NCBI GenBank assembly: GCA_049965615.1
Contig: JBMFWD010000008.1
Location: 1-64,000, forward strand
DNA: 64,000 bases
From: Acidobacterium sp049965615
GTDB lineage: Bacteria > Acidobacteriota > Terriglobia > Terriglobales > Acidobacteriaceae
Direction: 5' to 3'
The notes beneath the pieces were generated by a model, which was not told the DNA's origin, did no database searches, and saw only the letters and a list, made by a program, of their open reading frames with translations. Below are positions 58,218 through 64,000 of this stretch, in pieces (within the stretch, counting starts at the first letter, position 1; each line of letters starts with the position of its first letter). The position numbers and the translations under genes are program-made.

Positions 58218-58576
58218 ACATACCTCATTTCGGGGTCATGGTGCGTTTGTTACCGAAGCTGACTCGACGCACGAACGGTGTGCCGGTTCGCCTGTCGCGG
58301 AGATCTGATCCGGCAAGGTGGAAAAGAGCCGGTCTGGAGAGCGATCGAGAGCTGATGGATAAGTGCAGAGAGATCCGAGTGTGGATCGTAACTGCTCTAA
58401 TCATACGCTGTTTGGGGATTGCTCCGATTCTTTCGGCACAAAGGGAAGAAGGGTGCTAGACTGAAAGAGATCGTAGATTCATATCCGGTTGTTCTTGCCT
58501 GTTCCGCTTCATCGCTAGACTCGCAAATCATCCAAAGTTGAGTTCGGCGATACATTTAGAAGCAGAAAAAGGAAAT
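58218..58576. other. Divergent promoter region and probable cold-shock leader
   Basis: 359 bases between the omega-like gene and the cold-shock gene. A 73-codon frame inside it has no supporting features. GCTAGACT occurs twice (58455-58462 and 58514-58521), either of which could be a -10 region; TTGCCT at 58495-58500 is a weak -35 for the second. Cold-shock genes often have long structured leaders that act as thermosensors; the sequence from 58522 to 58576 is comparatively AT-rich but I see no strong hairpin. Confidence 0.35.
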
Positions 58577-58783
58577 ATGAATATGGAACAGGGAACAGTG
58601 AAATGGTTTAACGATGCGAAGGGCTTTGGATTTCTGAGCCGCCCCAATGGCGAAGACGTGTTTGTGCACTTCTCGGCGATCCAGACGAACGGCTTCCGTT
58701 CGTTGCAGGAAGGCCAGGCTGTGCAGTTCGACGTCGTGAAGGGCCCCAAGGGCTGGCAGGCAGAGAACGTTCAGGCTCTCTAA
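58577..58783 (+). CDS. Cold-shock protein (CspA family)
   Basis: 68-residue single OB-fold RNA chaperone. RNP1 is KGFGFLS and RNP2 is VFVHFSAI, both with the nucleic-acid-stacking aromatics; the opening GTVKWFNDAKGFGF is diagnostic. ATG 58577 is preceded by AAAGGA. Monocistronic with a strong terminator. The paralog number and cold inducibility cannot be inferred from the sequence. Confidence 0.95.
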   Translation: MNMEQGTVKWFNDAKGFGFLSRPNGEDVFVHFSAIQTNGFRSLQEGQAVQFDVVKGPKGWQAENVQAL

Positions 58784-58803
58784 AAAGATTCTGAAACACG
58801 AGG

Positions 58804-58840
58804 AAGCGGGAAGAATGAAAATTCTTCCCGCTTTTGCTTT
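58804..58840 (+). terminator. Rho-independent terminator after the cold-shock gene
   Basis: AAGCGGGAAGAAT (58804-58816) pairs perfectly with ATTCTTCCCGCTT (58821-58833) around a GAAA tetraloop, followed by TTTGCTTTTT. Confidence 0.92.
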
Positions 58841-58871
58841 TTGGGGTGGGTGGGGATTGTGGGTAAGGCGT

Positions 58872-58948
58872 GGGGCTAAAGCCCCAGTTGTTTTGCTGCA
58901 CTTACGGCCCGACTAAAGTCGTGCCCTTGTTACAAAGCCCGCGGCGGG
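58872..58948. repeat. Dispersed repeat, partial copy B
   Basis: Contains GGGGCTAAAGCCCC and the adjacent CTGCACTTACGGCCCGACT...GTCGTGCCC part of the 200-bp repeat, but stops after GCCCGCGGCGGG where copy C begins. So two units are in tandem. Confidence 0.75.
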
Positions 58949-59145
58949 TTGAAAAACTCATTGAGCCATCTTTTTCAGGGGCTAAAGCCCCATTTTTTTG
59001 CTGCACTTACGGCCGACTAAAGTCGTGCCCTTGTTACGAAGCCCGCGGCGGAAGATGCAAAAGCGAGCCTGCCGCAGTGTGCGTTCGGGCCCCTTTGAGG
59101 GGCCAATCGCATAAAGCCTCCGGCTTTGCCGGAGGATAGTTACTT
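58949..59145. repeat. About 200-bp dispersed repeat, copy C
   Basis: Almost identical to 25106-25304: starts TTGAAAAACTCATT and ends GGAGGATAGTTACTT, with the same series of hairpins. Differences are a few substitutions and short indels (for example in the run of T after GGGGCTAAAGCCCC). The region 58841-59672 carries no gene: it holds this repeat, a perfect palindrome, two further repeat families and a long hairpin. Confidence 0.85.
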
Positions 59146-59157
59146 GTGGTGATTGAT

Positions 59158-59177
59158 CCACGGGCTAAAGCCCGTGG
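59158..59177. repeat. Perfect palindromic hairpin CCACGGGC-TAAA-GCCCGTGG
   Basis: Eight paired bases around TAAA. The core GGGC-TAAA-GCCC is the same kind as the CTAAAG hairpins of the 200-bp repeat just to the left, suggesting a related unit. Followed by CTTCTGC. Confidence 0.7.
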
Positions 59178-59282
59178 CTTCTGCAGGTCGTCGCTTTGCG
59201 CCGATTTGGTACGATGCTCTCTTTTCGAAAAGCGCGAGGAGAAAGTGTGGGCTACCTTTGATTTTCCTTCACTCCAGACAGA

Positions 59283-59334
59283 CCGCAGATCCCTCCAGTC
59301 CATCCGCTTCGCGGATTCCGGCCGGGATGACAAC
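59283..59334. repeat. Dispersed repeat, copy 3 (CCGCAGATCCCTCC...GGGATGACAAC)
   Basis: Shares CCGCAGATCCCTCC, TCCGCTTCGCGGA (itself an inverted repeat) and GGCCGGGATGACAAC with the units at 16917 and 57193. A shorter related fragment (GTCGGGATTCTTCGCTTCG) lies at about 59503-59521. Confidence 0.65.
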
Positions 59335-59359
59335 ATTTTGGGGGAGAGTTCATTGCGAC

Positions 59360-59394
59360 CCCACTCAAGCCCGAAAAAACCGGGCTTGAGTGGG
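59360..59394. terminator. Long perfect hairpin in the repeat region
   Basis: CCCACTCAAGCCCG (59360-59373) pairs perfectly over 14 bases with CGGGCTTGAGTGGG (59381-59394); loop AAAAAAC. No T-run follows on either strand, so it may be part of a repeat and not a terminator. The outer CCCACTCA resembles the arms of the palindromic repeat at 59414. Confidence 0.5.
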
Positions 59395-59413
59395 CCACCA
59401 CGGATTTTCCCGA

Positions 59414-59456
59414 CCCCACTCATCGCGGTGGTGCTGCGATGAAGGGGGCACCCGGC
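59414..59456. repeat. Palindromic repeat, copy 3 (CCCCACTCATCGC...GCGATGAAGGGGG)
   Basis: Arms 59414-59426 and 59436-59448 are almost exactly complementary and are followed by CACCCGGC, as in copy 1 at 55485. Confidence 0.65.
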
Positions 59457-59658
59457 AGGGATTTCCGGGAGAAACTTTTGAGTGCAATTTCAGCTGAAAC
59501 ATTGTCGGGATTCTTCGCTTCGCTCTGAATGACACTTCCAGCTTTTTGGTTCTGGCGGAGATTTCTGCCGGGGTCTGTCGGTTGGGACTGCAGATTTCCC
59601 CTCGGCTGCGCTTGGGCGGAGCGTGATGGGGGAGGTGTCGTGGAGCGGGAAACGGGGG

Positions 59659-59664
59659 TACACT
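59659..59664 (+). promoter_or_regulatory. -10-like box for P5C dehydrogenase
   Basis: TACACT at 59659-59664, nine bases before ATG 59673; a transcript would be nearly leaderless, and no Shine-Dalgarno sequence precedes the ATG. Confidence 0.35.
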
Positions 59665-59672
59665 AATGCGTT

Positions 59673-61274
59673 ATGGCAACGGCACAAGCTACTACGAATA
59701 TCCTTTACCGGGCGCCTGAGGGCGCTTTCCGGAATGAGCCATTTACGAATTTTGGCGATCATGAAAAGGCGCAGGCGATGCGCGAGGCGCTGACGCGCGT
59801 GGGCGATCACCTGGGGGCGGAGTATAACCTGGTGATTGGCGGGGAGCGATTGCGGACCGAGGGGAAGATCCGGTCGGTGAATCCGGCGCGGCCCGAGCAG
59901 GTGGTGGGCGTGCACCAGAAGGCAGGGGCCGAGCATGCGGAGCGCGCGATGCAGGCGGCGCTGAAAGCGTTTGAGACGTGGCGGTATGTGGGGGCGGCGG
60001 AGCGGGCATCGCTCCTGCTGCATGCGGCGGCGAAGATTCGCGAGCGGAAGTACGACTTTTGCGCATGGATGGTTTATGAAGTCGGCAAGAACTGGGGCGA
60101 GGCGGACGCCGATGTGGGCGAGACGATCGACTTTCTGGAATTTTATGCGCGGGAGGCGCTGCGGCTGGATGCGGCGACGCCGCCGATCCAGTATCCGGGC
60201 GAGAAGAATGAGTTGCTGTATATTCCGCTGGGGGTGGGCGCGGTGATTCCGCCGTGGAATTTTCCTTTTGCGATTATGGCGGGGATGACGGCGGCTTCGA
60301 TAGTTTGCGGGAATACGGTGGTGCTGAAGCCCTCGAGCGATTCGCCTACGATTGCGGCGAAGTTTGTGGAGGTTCTTGAGGAGTGCGGGATGCCGGATGG
60401 GGTGGTGAACTTCTGTCCGGGTTCGGGCGCGACGTTTGGGAACGCGATTGTGGAGCATCCGAAGACGCGGTTTATTGCGTTTACCGGCTCGAAGGAAGTG
60501 GGGCTGGATATTCACGAGCGCGCGGCGAAGCGGCAGGCTGGGCAGTTGTGGATCAAGCGGACGATACTCGAGATGGGCGGCAAGGACTCGATTGTGGTTT
60601 GCGCGGACAGTGATCTGGACAGCGCGGTGGATGGAGTGCTGGCGTCGGCGTTCGGGTTCAGCGGGCAGAAGTGCTCGGCCTGCTCGCGGGCGATTGTAGA
60701 GGAGAGCGTGTACGACGTGTTTCTGGACCAGTTGCGGGAGAAGGTGACGGCGTGGACGGTGGGCGATCCGGTGAAGAACCCGAAGATGGGCCCGGTGGTG
60801 AATGCGGCTGCGATGAAGAGCATTCAGGGGTACATCGAGAAGGGCAAGAAAGAAGGCCGCTTGCTGGCCGGCGGGAATGCCATTGAGACGGCGGAAAAGG
60901 GATATTACCTGGAGCCGACGATCTTTGCGGATATTCCGCGGGATGGGGTGCTGGCGCAGGAGGAGATTTTTGGGCCGGTGCTGGCGGTGATCAAGGCGCG
61001 GAATTTTGACGATGCGCTGGAGATTGCGAACAACACGGAGTACGGGCTGACGGGGGCGCTTTACAGCAATGACCGGGAGAAGCTGGCGATTGCGCGGGAG
61101 CGGTTCCACGTGGGGAACCTGTACTTTAACCGCAAGTGCACGGGCGCGATGGTGGGGGCGCATCCGTTTGGCGGGTTCAATATGTCGGGAACGGACTCGA
61201 AGGCAGGCGGACCGGATTACTTATATTTGTTTACGCAGGCGAAGTCGGTGGCCGAGAAGCTGAGCCAGGCATGA
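59673..61274 (+). CDS. pruA: 1-pyrroline-5-carboxylate dehydrogenase
   Basis: Oxidises glutamate-5-semialdehyde to glutamate with NAD, second step of proline catabolism. 533 residues, as usual for monofunctional forms. Active-site residues are C334 (SGQKCSACSRA), E300 (ILEMGGKD) and N196 (PPWNF). The long N-terminal part and GQKCSACSRAIV are typical of P5C dehydrogenases rather than other aldehyde dehydrogenases; AGGPDYLYLF near the C-terminus is another hallmark. Proline dehydrogenase (putA/prodh) is not in the window. It probably initiates on an almost leaderless transcript. Confidence 0.92.
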   Translation: MATAQATTNILYRAPEGAFRNEPFTNFGDHEKAQAMREALTRVGDHLGAEYNLVIGGERLRTEGKIRSVNPARPEQVVGVHQKAGAEHAERAMQAALKAFETWRYVGAAERASLLLHAAAKIRERKYDFCAWMVYEVGKNWGEADADVGETIDFLEFYAREALRLDAATPPIQYPGEKNELLYIPLGVGAVIPPWNFPFAIMAGMTAASIVCGNTVVLKPSSDSPTIAAKFVEVLEECGMPDGVVNFCPGSGATFGNAIVEHPKTRFIAFTGSKEVGLDIHERAAKRQAGQLWIKRTILEMGGKDSIVVCADSDLDSAVDGVLASAFGFSGQKCSACSRAIVEESVYDVFLDQLREKVTAWTVGDPVKNPKMGPVVNAAAMKSIQGYIEKGKKEGRLLAGGNAIETAEKGYYLEPTIFADIPRDGVLAQEEIFGPVLAVIKARNFDDALEIANNTEYGLTGALYSNDREKLAIARERFHVGNLYFNRKCTGAMVGAHPFGGFNMSGTDSKAGGPDYLYLFTQAKSVAEKLSQA

Positions 61275-61275
61275 A

Positions 61276-61313
61276 GATGGAAGCGGTCGGGGGAGTATGG
61301 AGCCGCTTCCATC
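61276..61313. terminator. Hairpin between convergent genes
   Basis: GATGGAAGCGG (61276-61286) pairs perfectly with CCGCTTCCATC (61303-61313), loop of 16 bases, two bases after the pruA stop. No T-run. Could serve both convergent genes. Confidence 0.5.
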
Positions 61314-61358
61314 ATCGACTTGAGGGCGCTCATGCTGTGAACCTACCTTTAGTTACCT

Positions 61359-62015
61359 TTAATTGATGTCCATGAGCATGTCTCCGATGGCTGTTGCGGC
61401 CTCTGCGAGCATGCGGTGATGAATGGTGAAGAGTGCGAGTTCGAGCCGGTCGGAGACGCCGGTTTTGTCGTAGACACTGCGCAGGTAGTTCTTGATGACC
61501 TGCTCGGTGGTTCCGAGCCGCATGGCGATTTCCTTGTTTTTACAGCCCTGGATGATGAGGGCGACGATTTTCATTTCCTTGGGAGTGAGGCGGTCGCGGA
61601 CTCTTGCTCCGACGCTGTCCTCTTCGAGGAGCAGGTCTTCGGGGCCGCATGCGCGGATGGGGTTCTCGCCGCGGGCGACTCGGCGGACGCAGTCGATGAG
61701 GGCGGAGCCGGAGACGGAGCGATGCATGACGCCATCGACGCCGGCATCGAAGTAGGATTGTACGGGTTCGCCGATTTCTGCGACGAGGAGGGAGTGGCCG
61801 CAGGTGTTGCGGGTTTTTTCAACGACCTGATGGATGGGCAACTTCAAGGCAGAGGCAAAGATGATGGTCGCGCCGCGGAAGGTATCCATGGCGGGCAGGA
61901 GGCGCTCCGGTTCCGAGCACTGAGCGATGATGCGGAAATCATCTTCCATGGCCAGGATTTTTGCGGTCCCGGCGCGAAAAATGGCCTGGTTGTCGGCCAG
62001 TATGATCTTGTTCAT
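61359..62015 (-). CDS. LuxR/NarL-type regulator with degenerate receiver domain
   Basis: 218 residues with a response-regulator layout. Residues 1-120 are a receiver-like domain (KIILADNQAIFRAG, then ALIDCVRRVARGE). Residues about 145-205 are a LuxR helix-turn-helix (LTPKEMKIVALIIQGCKNKEIAMRLGTTEQVIKNYL, seen in parts). The strand that normally ends in the phospho-acceptor aspartate reads TIIFASALKLP, with alanine/serine at 54-55 and no aspartate, and the acidic pair near residue 8 is reduced to one. Hence phosphorylation is unlikely and activity may be constitutive or ligand- or redox-controlled. It is divergent from the receiver-flavoprotein fusion 292 bases away and probably regulates it or itself. 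No histidine kinase is adjacent within the window. Confidence 0.85.
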   Translation of the reverse strand: MNKIILADNQAIFRAGTAKILAMEDDFRIIAQCSEPERLLPAMDTFRGATIIFASALKLPIHQVVEKTRNTCGHSLLVAEIGEPVQSYFDAGVDGVMHRSVSGSALIDCVRRVARGENPIRACGPEDLLLEEDSVGARVRDRLTPKEMKIVALIIQGCKNKEIAMRLGTTEQVIKNYLRSVYDKTGVSDRLELALFTIHHRMLAEAATAIGDMLMDIN

Positions 62016-62307
62016 GTTTGGGTCCTATCATTCGTCTACACAAGGCAGAAATTAAAATGGGTCTCGGCGCAATGAAGAAGTGGCCGGGATGCCTCTTAGC
62101 GGGCATTGCATTTCCCTGCTGAGATCCGCTGGCTTTGGTATCAATGGTTACTTTGCGGATCTGCAGTAACTAAAATAGTGAAACTTTTGGGGATAAAATC
62201 TTTGACTCGGATAGTACACGAGTAAGTAATAAAAGCAAACGAATATTTTCTTTTGAGATGAAATTTTTCCAGAGAAATGAAGTTGGAAAGGTTGATAGGT
62301 TTGATTT
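62016..62307. other. AT-rich divergent intergenic region
   Basis: 292 bases between the LuxR-type gene and the fusion gene, markedly richer in A and T than its surroundings. It holds the promoter described below and, nearer the regulator, no recognisable gene. Shared regulatory region is likely. Confidence 0.6.
62202..62230 (+). promoter_or_regulatory. Promoter with internal inverted repeat for the fusion gene
   Basis: TTGACT (62202-62207), a 17-base spacer, and AGTAAT (62225-62230). An inverted repeat ACTCG (62205-62209)...CGAGT (62219-62223) lies between the two boxes, where a repressor or activator dimer could bind. The start would be near 62237, leaving a leader of about 70 bases. Operator function is inference. 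Confidence 0.45.
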
Positions 62308-63954
62308 ATGTCGAAGCCGGTGATTCTGGCTGTTGATGACGATCCCAATGTGCTGGAAGCGGTGATTCAGGATCTTCGTCGCAGATATGCAAGTGAATAC
62401 AGGGTGTTACGTGCGGGGTCAGGTCAGGCTGGGCTGGATATCAGCCGGCAGTTAGCCGAGCGCGGGGATGCGGTGGCGTTGTATTTGTCGGACCAGCGGA
62501 TGCCGGGTATGAGCGGGGTGGAGTTTCTGGAGCGGGCGCAGCAGATATTTCCTGACGCGCGGCGGGCATTGCTGACGGCCTATGCGGACACGGAGGCGGC
62601 GATCCGGGCGATCAATTCGGCGCGGATTCATTACTATCTGACGAAGCCGTGGGATCCGCCGGAGCAGCAGTTTTACCCGGTGATCGACGATTTGCTGGTA
62701 ACGTGGCGGCAGGGTTACCGTCCTCCGTATGAGGGGCTGAAGGTGATTGGGCCGCGGTGGTCGCTTCGGGACCATGAAGTGAGAAATTTTCTGTCGCGTA
62801 ACCAGGTTCCTTATTTATGGATGGACCCGGAGCGGGAGGATACCTGCCTGGAGCTGCTGCGGCAGCATGGGCTGGATGACGGGCGGCTGCCGGTGGTGAT
62901 TTGCGCTGACGGGACGGCGCTGGTGCAGCCGAGCATGGCGGAACTGGCCGAGAAGGTGGGCTTGCGGACGCAGGCGAAGGCGGAGTACTACGACCTGGTG
63001 GTGGTGGGCGCGGGTCCGGCGGGGTTGGGGGCGGCGGTGTATGCGGCGTCGGAGGGATTGAGCACGCTGATCCTGGAGCCGGAGGCGCCGGGGGGGCAGG
63101 CTGGGAGCAGTTCGCGGATTGAGAATTATCTTGGTTTTCCGTCGGGGATATCGGGCGAGGACCTGGCGCGGCGGGCGCATGTGCAGGCGACGCGGTTTGG
63201 GGCGGAGTTTTTGACGCAGAAGGCGACGGGGATTCGGACGGAAAACGAGTACCGATATGTGCAGATGGCAGACGGCCGGGAGGTGAGCTGCCGGGTTTGC
63301 CTGCTGGCGATGGGGGTGCGTTACCAGAAGCTGGGCGCGCCGGGTGTGGCGGAGCTGACGGGGAAGGGCGTGTATTATGGGGCGGCGCTGGTGGAGGCGC
63401 AGTCGTGCAGGGATGAGGAAGTGTTTGTGGTGGGCGGGGCGAACTCTGCCGGTCAGGCGGCGATGCACTTCTCAGAGTTTGCGCGGAAGGTAACGATGCT
63501 GGTCCGTGCGTCTTCCCTTGAGCAGAGCATGTCGAAATACTTAATCGATCAGATTGCCGGCACATCCAATATTGTTGTGGAAACGAATACCGAGGTGCTC
63601 GAGGCTTGTGGCGGGGACCGTCTGGAGAGTCTGCGATTGCGGACAGCGGCGGGGGAAGAGACGCGTGCTGCCTCGGCGCTGTTTATTTTTATCGGTGCGG
63701 CGCCGCACACGGGCTGGCTTCCGGATGCGATTTTGCGGGATGGAAATGGATTTGTGCTGACCGGGCCGGAGATGCGGCAGCAGGCGGGCGAGTTGTGGAA
63801 GGAAGCCCGGGAGCCGTATCTGCTGGAGACGAGCATGCCGGGAGTGTTTGCGGCGGGCGATGTACGGCATGGATCGGTAAAGCGCGCGGCGACAGCCGTC
63901 GGGGAAGGAGCGATCGCCGTCCAGTTTGTGCATCAGTATCTGGCGCGGTATTAG
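62308..63954 (+). CDS. Receiver/glutaredoxin-like/thioredoxin-reductase-like fusion protein
   Basis: 548 residues with three modules. Residues 1-125 are a receiver domain with an intact phospho-acceptor D62 (LSDQRMPGMSG), acidic residues D10-D12 and the KPW lysine. Residues about 140-220 resemble a glutaredoxin fold, but the usual CPxC reads PRWSLRD, without cysteine. Residues 228-548 are thioredoxin-reductase-like: FAD site GAGPAGLG (234-241), second nucleotide site VGGANSAGQAA (from 375), and C-terminal GVFAAGDVR. The redox CxxC expected after GKGV is replaced by YYGAALVE, so disulfide reduction is unlikely. The protein may sense or oxidise NAD(P)H under control of phosphorylation. Such three-part proteins occur in databases as response regulator/thioredoxin-reductase fusions; the function is not known. 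Confidence 0.88.
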   Translation: MSKPVILAVDDDPNVLEAVIQDLRRRYASEYRVLRAGSGQAGLDISRQLAERGDAVALYLSDQRMPGMSGVEFLERAQQIFPDARRALLTAYADTEAAIRAINSARIHYYLTKPWDPPEQQFYPVIDDLLVTWRQGYRPPYEGLKVIGPRWSLRDHEVRNFLSRNQVPYLWMDPEREDTCLELLRQHGLDDGRLPVVICADGTALVQPSMAELAEKVGLRTQAKAEYYDLVVVGAGPAGLGAAVYAASEGLSTLILEPEAPGGQAGSSSRIENYLGFPSGISGEDLARRAHVQATRFGAEFLTQKATGIRTENEYRYVQMADGREVSCRVCLLAMGVRYQKLGAPGVAELTGKGVYYGAALVEAQSCRDEEVFVVGGANSAGQAAMHFSEFARKVTMLVRASSLEQSMSKYLIDQIAGTSNIVVETNTEVLEACGGDRLESLRLRTAAGEETRAASALFIFIGAAPHTGWLPDAILRDGNGFVLTGPEMRQQAGELWKEAREPYLLETSMPGVFAAGDVRHGSVKRAATAVGEGAIAVQFVHQYLARY

Positions 63955-63963
63955 ACCGAAGCG

Positions 63964-64000
63964 ATGAGCAGTCAAGCAGGACAAGGAATCGAAACCCGAA
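63964..64000 (+). CDS. Start of a downstream gene, cut by the window end
   Basis: ATG 63964 lies nine bases after the fusion gene stop and opens a frame (MSSQAGQGIETR) that runs off the window. The close spacing suggests an operon with the fusion gene. Only 12 codons are visible, so no family can be named. A weak ribosome-binding site is present at best (the preceding bases are GACCGAAGCG). Confidence 0.35.
   Translation, partial: MSSQAGQGIETR

Noticed and set aside
58238..58459. 73-codon frame upstream of the cold-shock gene
   Set aside because: No supporting start signal or family; lies in a divergent promoter region.
59490..61163. 557-codon reverse frame over P5C dehydrogenase
   Set aside because: Arg/His/Pro/Leu-rich antisense shadow of pruA with no domain.

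Overview
Organism: the window looks like chromosome of a GC-rich, diderm, non-pathogenic soil-type bacterium, most likely an Acidobacteriota member (Terriglobia-like). This is inference from gene content and style: a complete mreBCD-mrdA-rodA shape operon followed by RNase E/G, lipid A/Kdo genes (lpxK, waaA, a heptosyltransferase), the futalosine menaquinone enzyme MqnC, many GTG/TTG starts, and dispersed hairpin repeats built around GGGGCTAAAGCCCC. No rRNA, tRNA or CRISPR array was recognised. Layout: 1-740 is mobile-element debris, the 3' end of a group II intron (maturase fragment plus domains V/VI) joined to paired repeats that resemble an insertion-sequence end. 752-6012 holds alanine dehydrogenase, two tandem paralogous membrane acyltransferases (the second frameshifted) and an aldehyde dehydrogenase. 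6200-15728 is the cell-shape operon (MreB, MreC, MreD, PBP2, RodA) with RNase E/G behind it; the RNase has a very large acidic insertion in its S1 domain. 15995-19693 carries an outer-membrane protein, an arylsulfotransferase-like lipoprotein and a zinc-ribbon/XRE regulator. 19876-24494 is an HD-domain protein followed by a leucine-catabolism-like set (methylcrotonyl-CoA carboxylase beta, HMG-CoA lyase, enoyl-CoA hydratase) with a small membrane protein inside. 24690-37058 is mixed housekeeping: GlsB-like protein, glycosyltransferases, DHH phosphoesterase, HAD phosphatase, penicillin-acylase-family enzyme, prenyl diphosphate synthase, citrate synthase, a cysteine desulfurase next to MnmA (sulfur supply for tRNA 2-thiouridine), and a cytochrome c. 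37135-39737 has two tandem DUF481-type outer-membrane proteins. 39886-45321 has MqnC, DoxX, a processive membrane glycosyltransferase, a flavin reductase, UppS and a small protein. 45334-50028 is a reverse-strand envelope cluster: waaA-lpxK-heptosyltransferase-isoprenylcysteine-methyltransferase-like protein, then a DUF3108 protein. 50079-57075 has a secreted protein, Der GTPase, a VapBC module, a DinG/XPD helicase, an Hsp15-like S4 protein and an RNB exonuclease. 57322-59672 contains small genes including a divergent RNA-polymerase omega-like protein, a cold-shock protein and about 0.9 kb of dispersed repeats. 59673-64000 holds 1-pyrroline-5-carboxylate dehydrogenase, a LuxR-type regulator whose receiver domain lacks the phospho-acceptor aspartate, and, divergently, a receiver/glutaredoxin-like/thioredoxin-reductase-like fusion in which the expected redox cysteines are absent. 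How it fits together: several blocks serve the envelope (shape and peptidoglycan, undecaprenyl diphosphate, lipid A/Kdo, outer-membrane barrels, glycosyltransferases), others central carbon and amino-acid catabolism (Ald, ALDH, P5C dehydrogenase, leucine branch, citrate synthase). The most unusual items are the cysteine-less receiver-flavoprotein fusion with its divergent degenerate regulator, the split-S1 RNase E/G, the omega-like small-gene cluster, and a recurring promoter layout in which a TACAAT -10 box lies only a few bases before the start codon.
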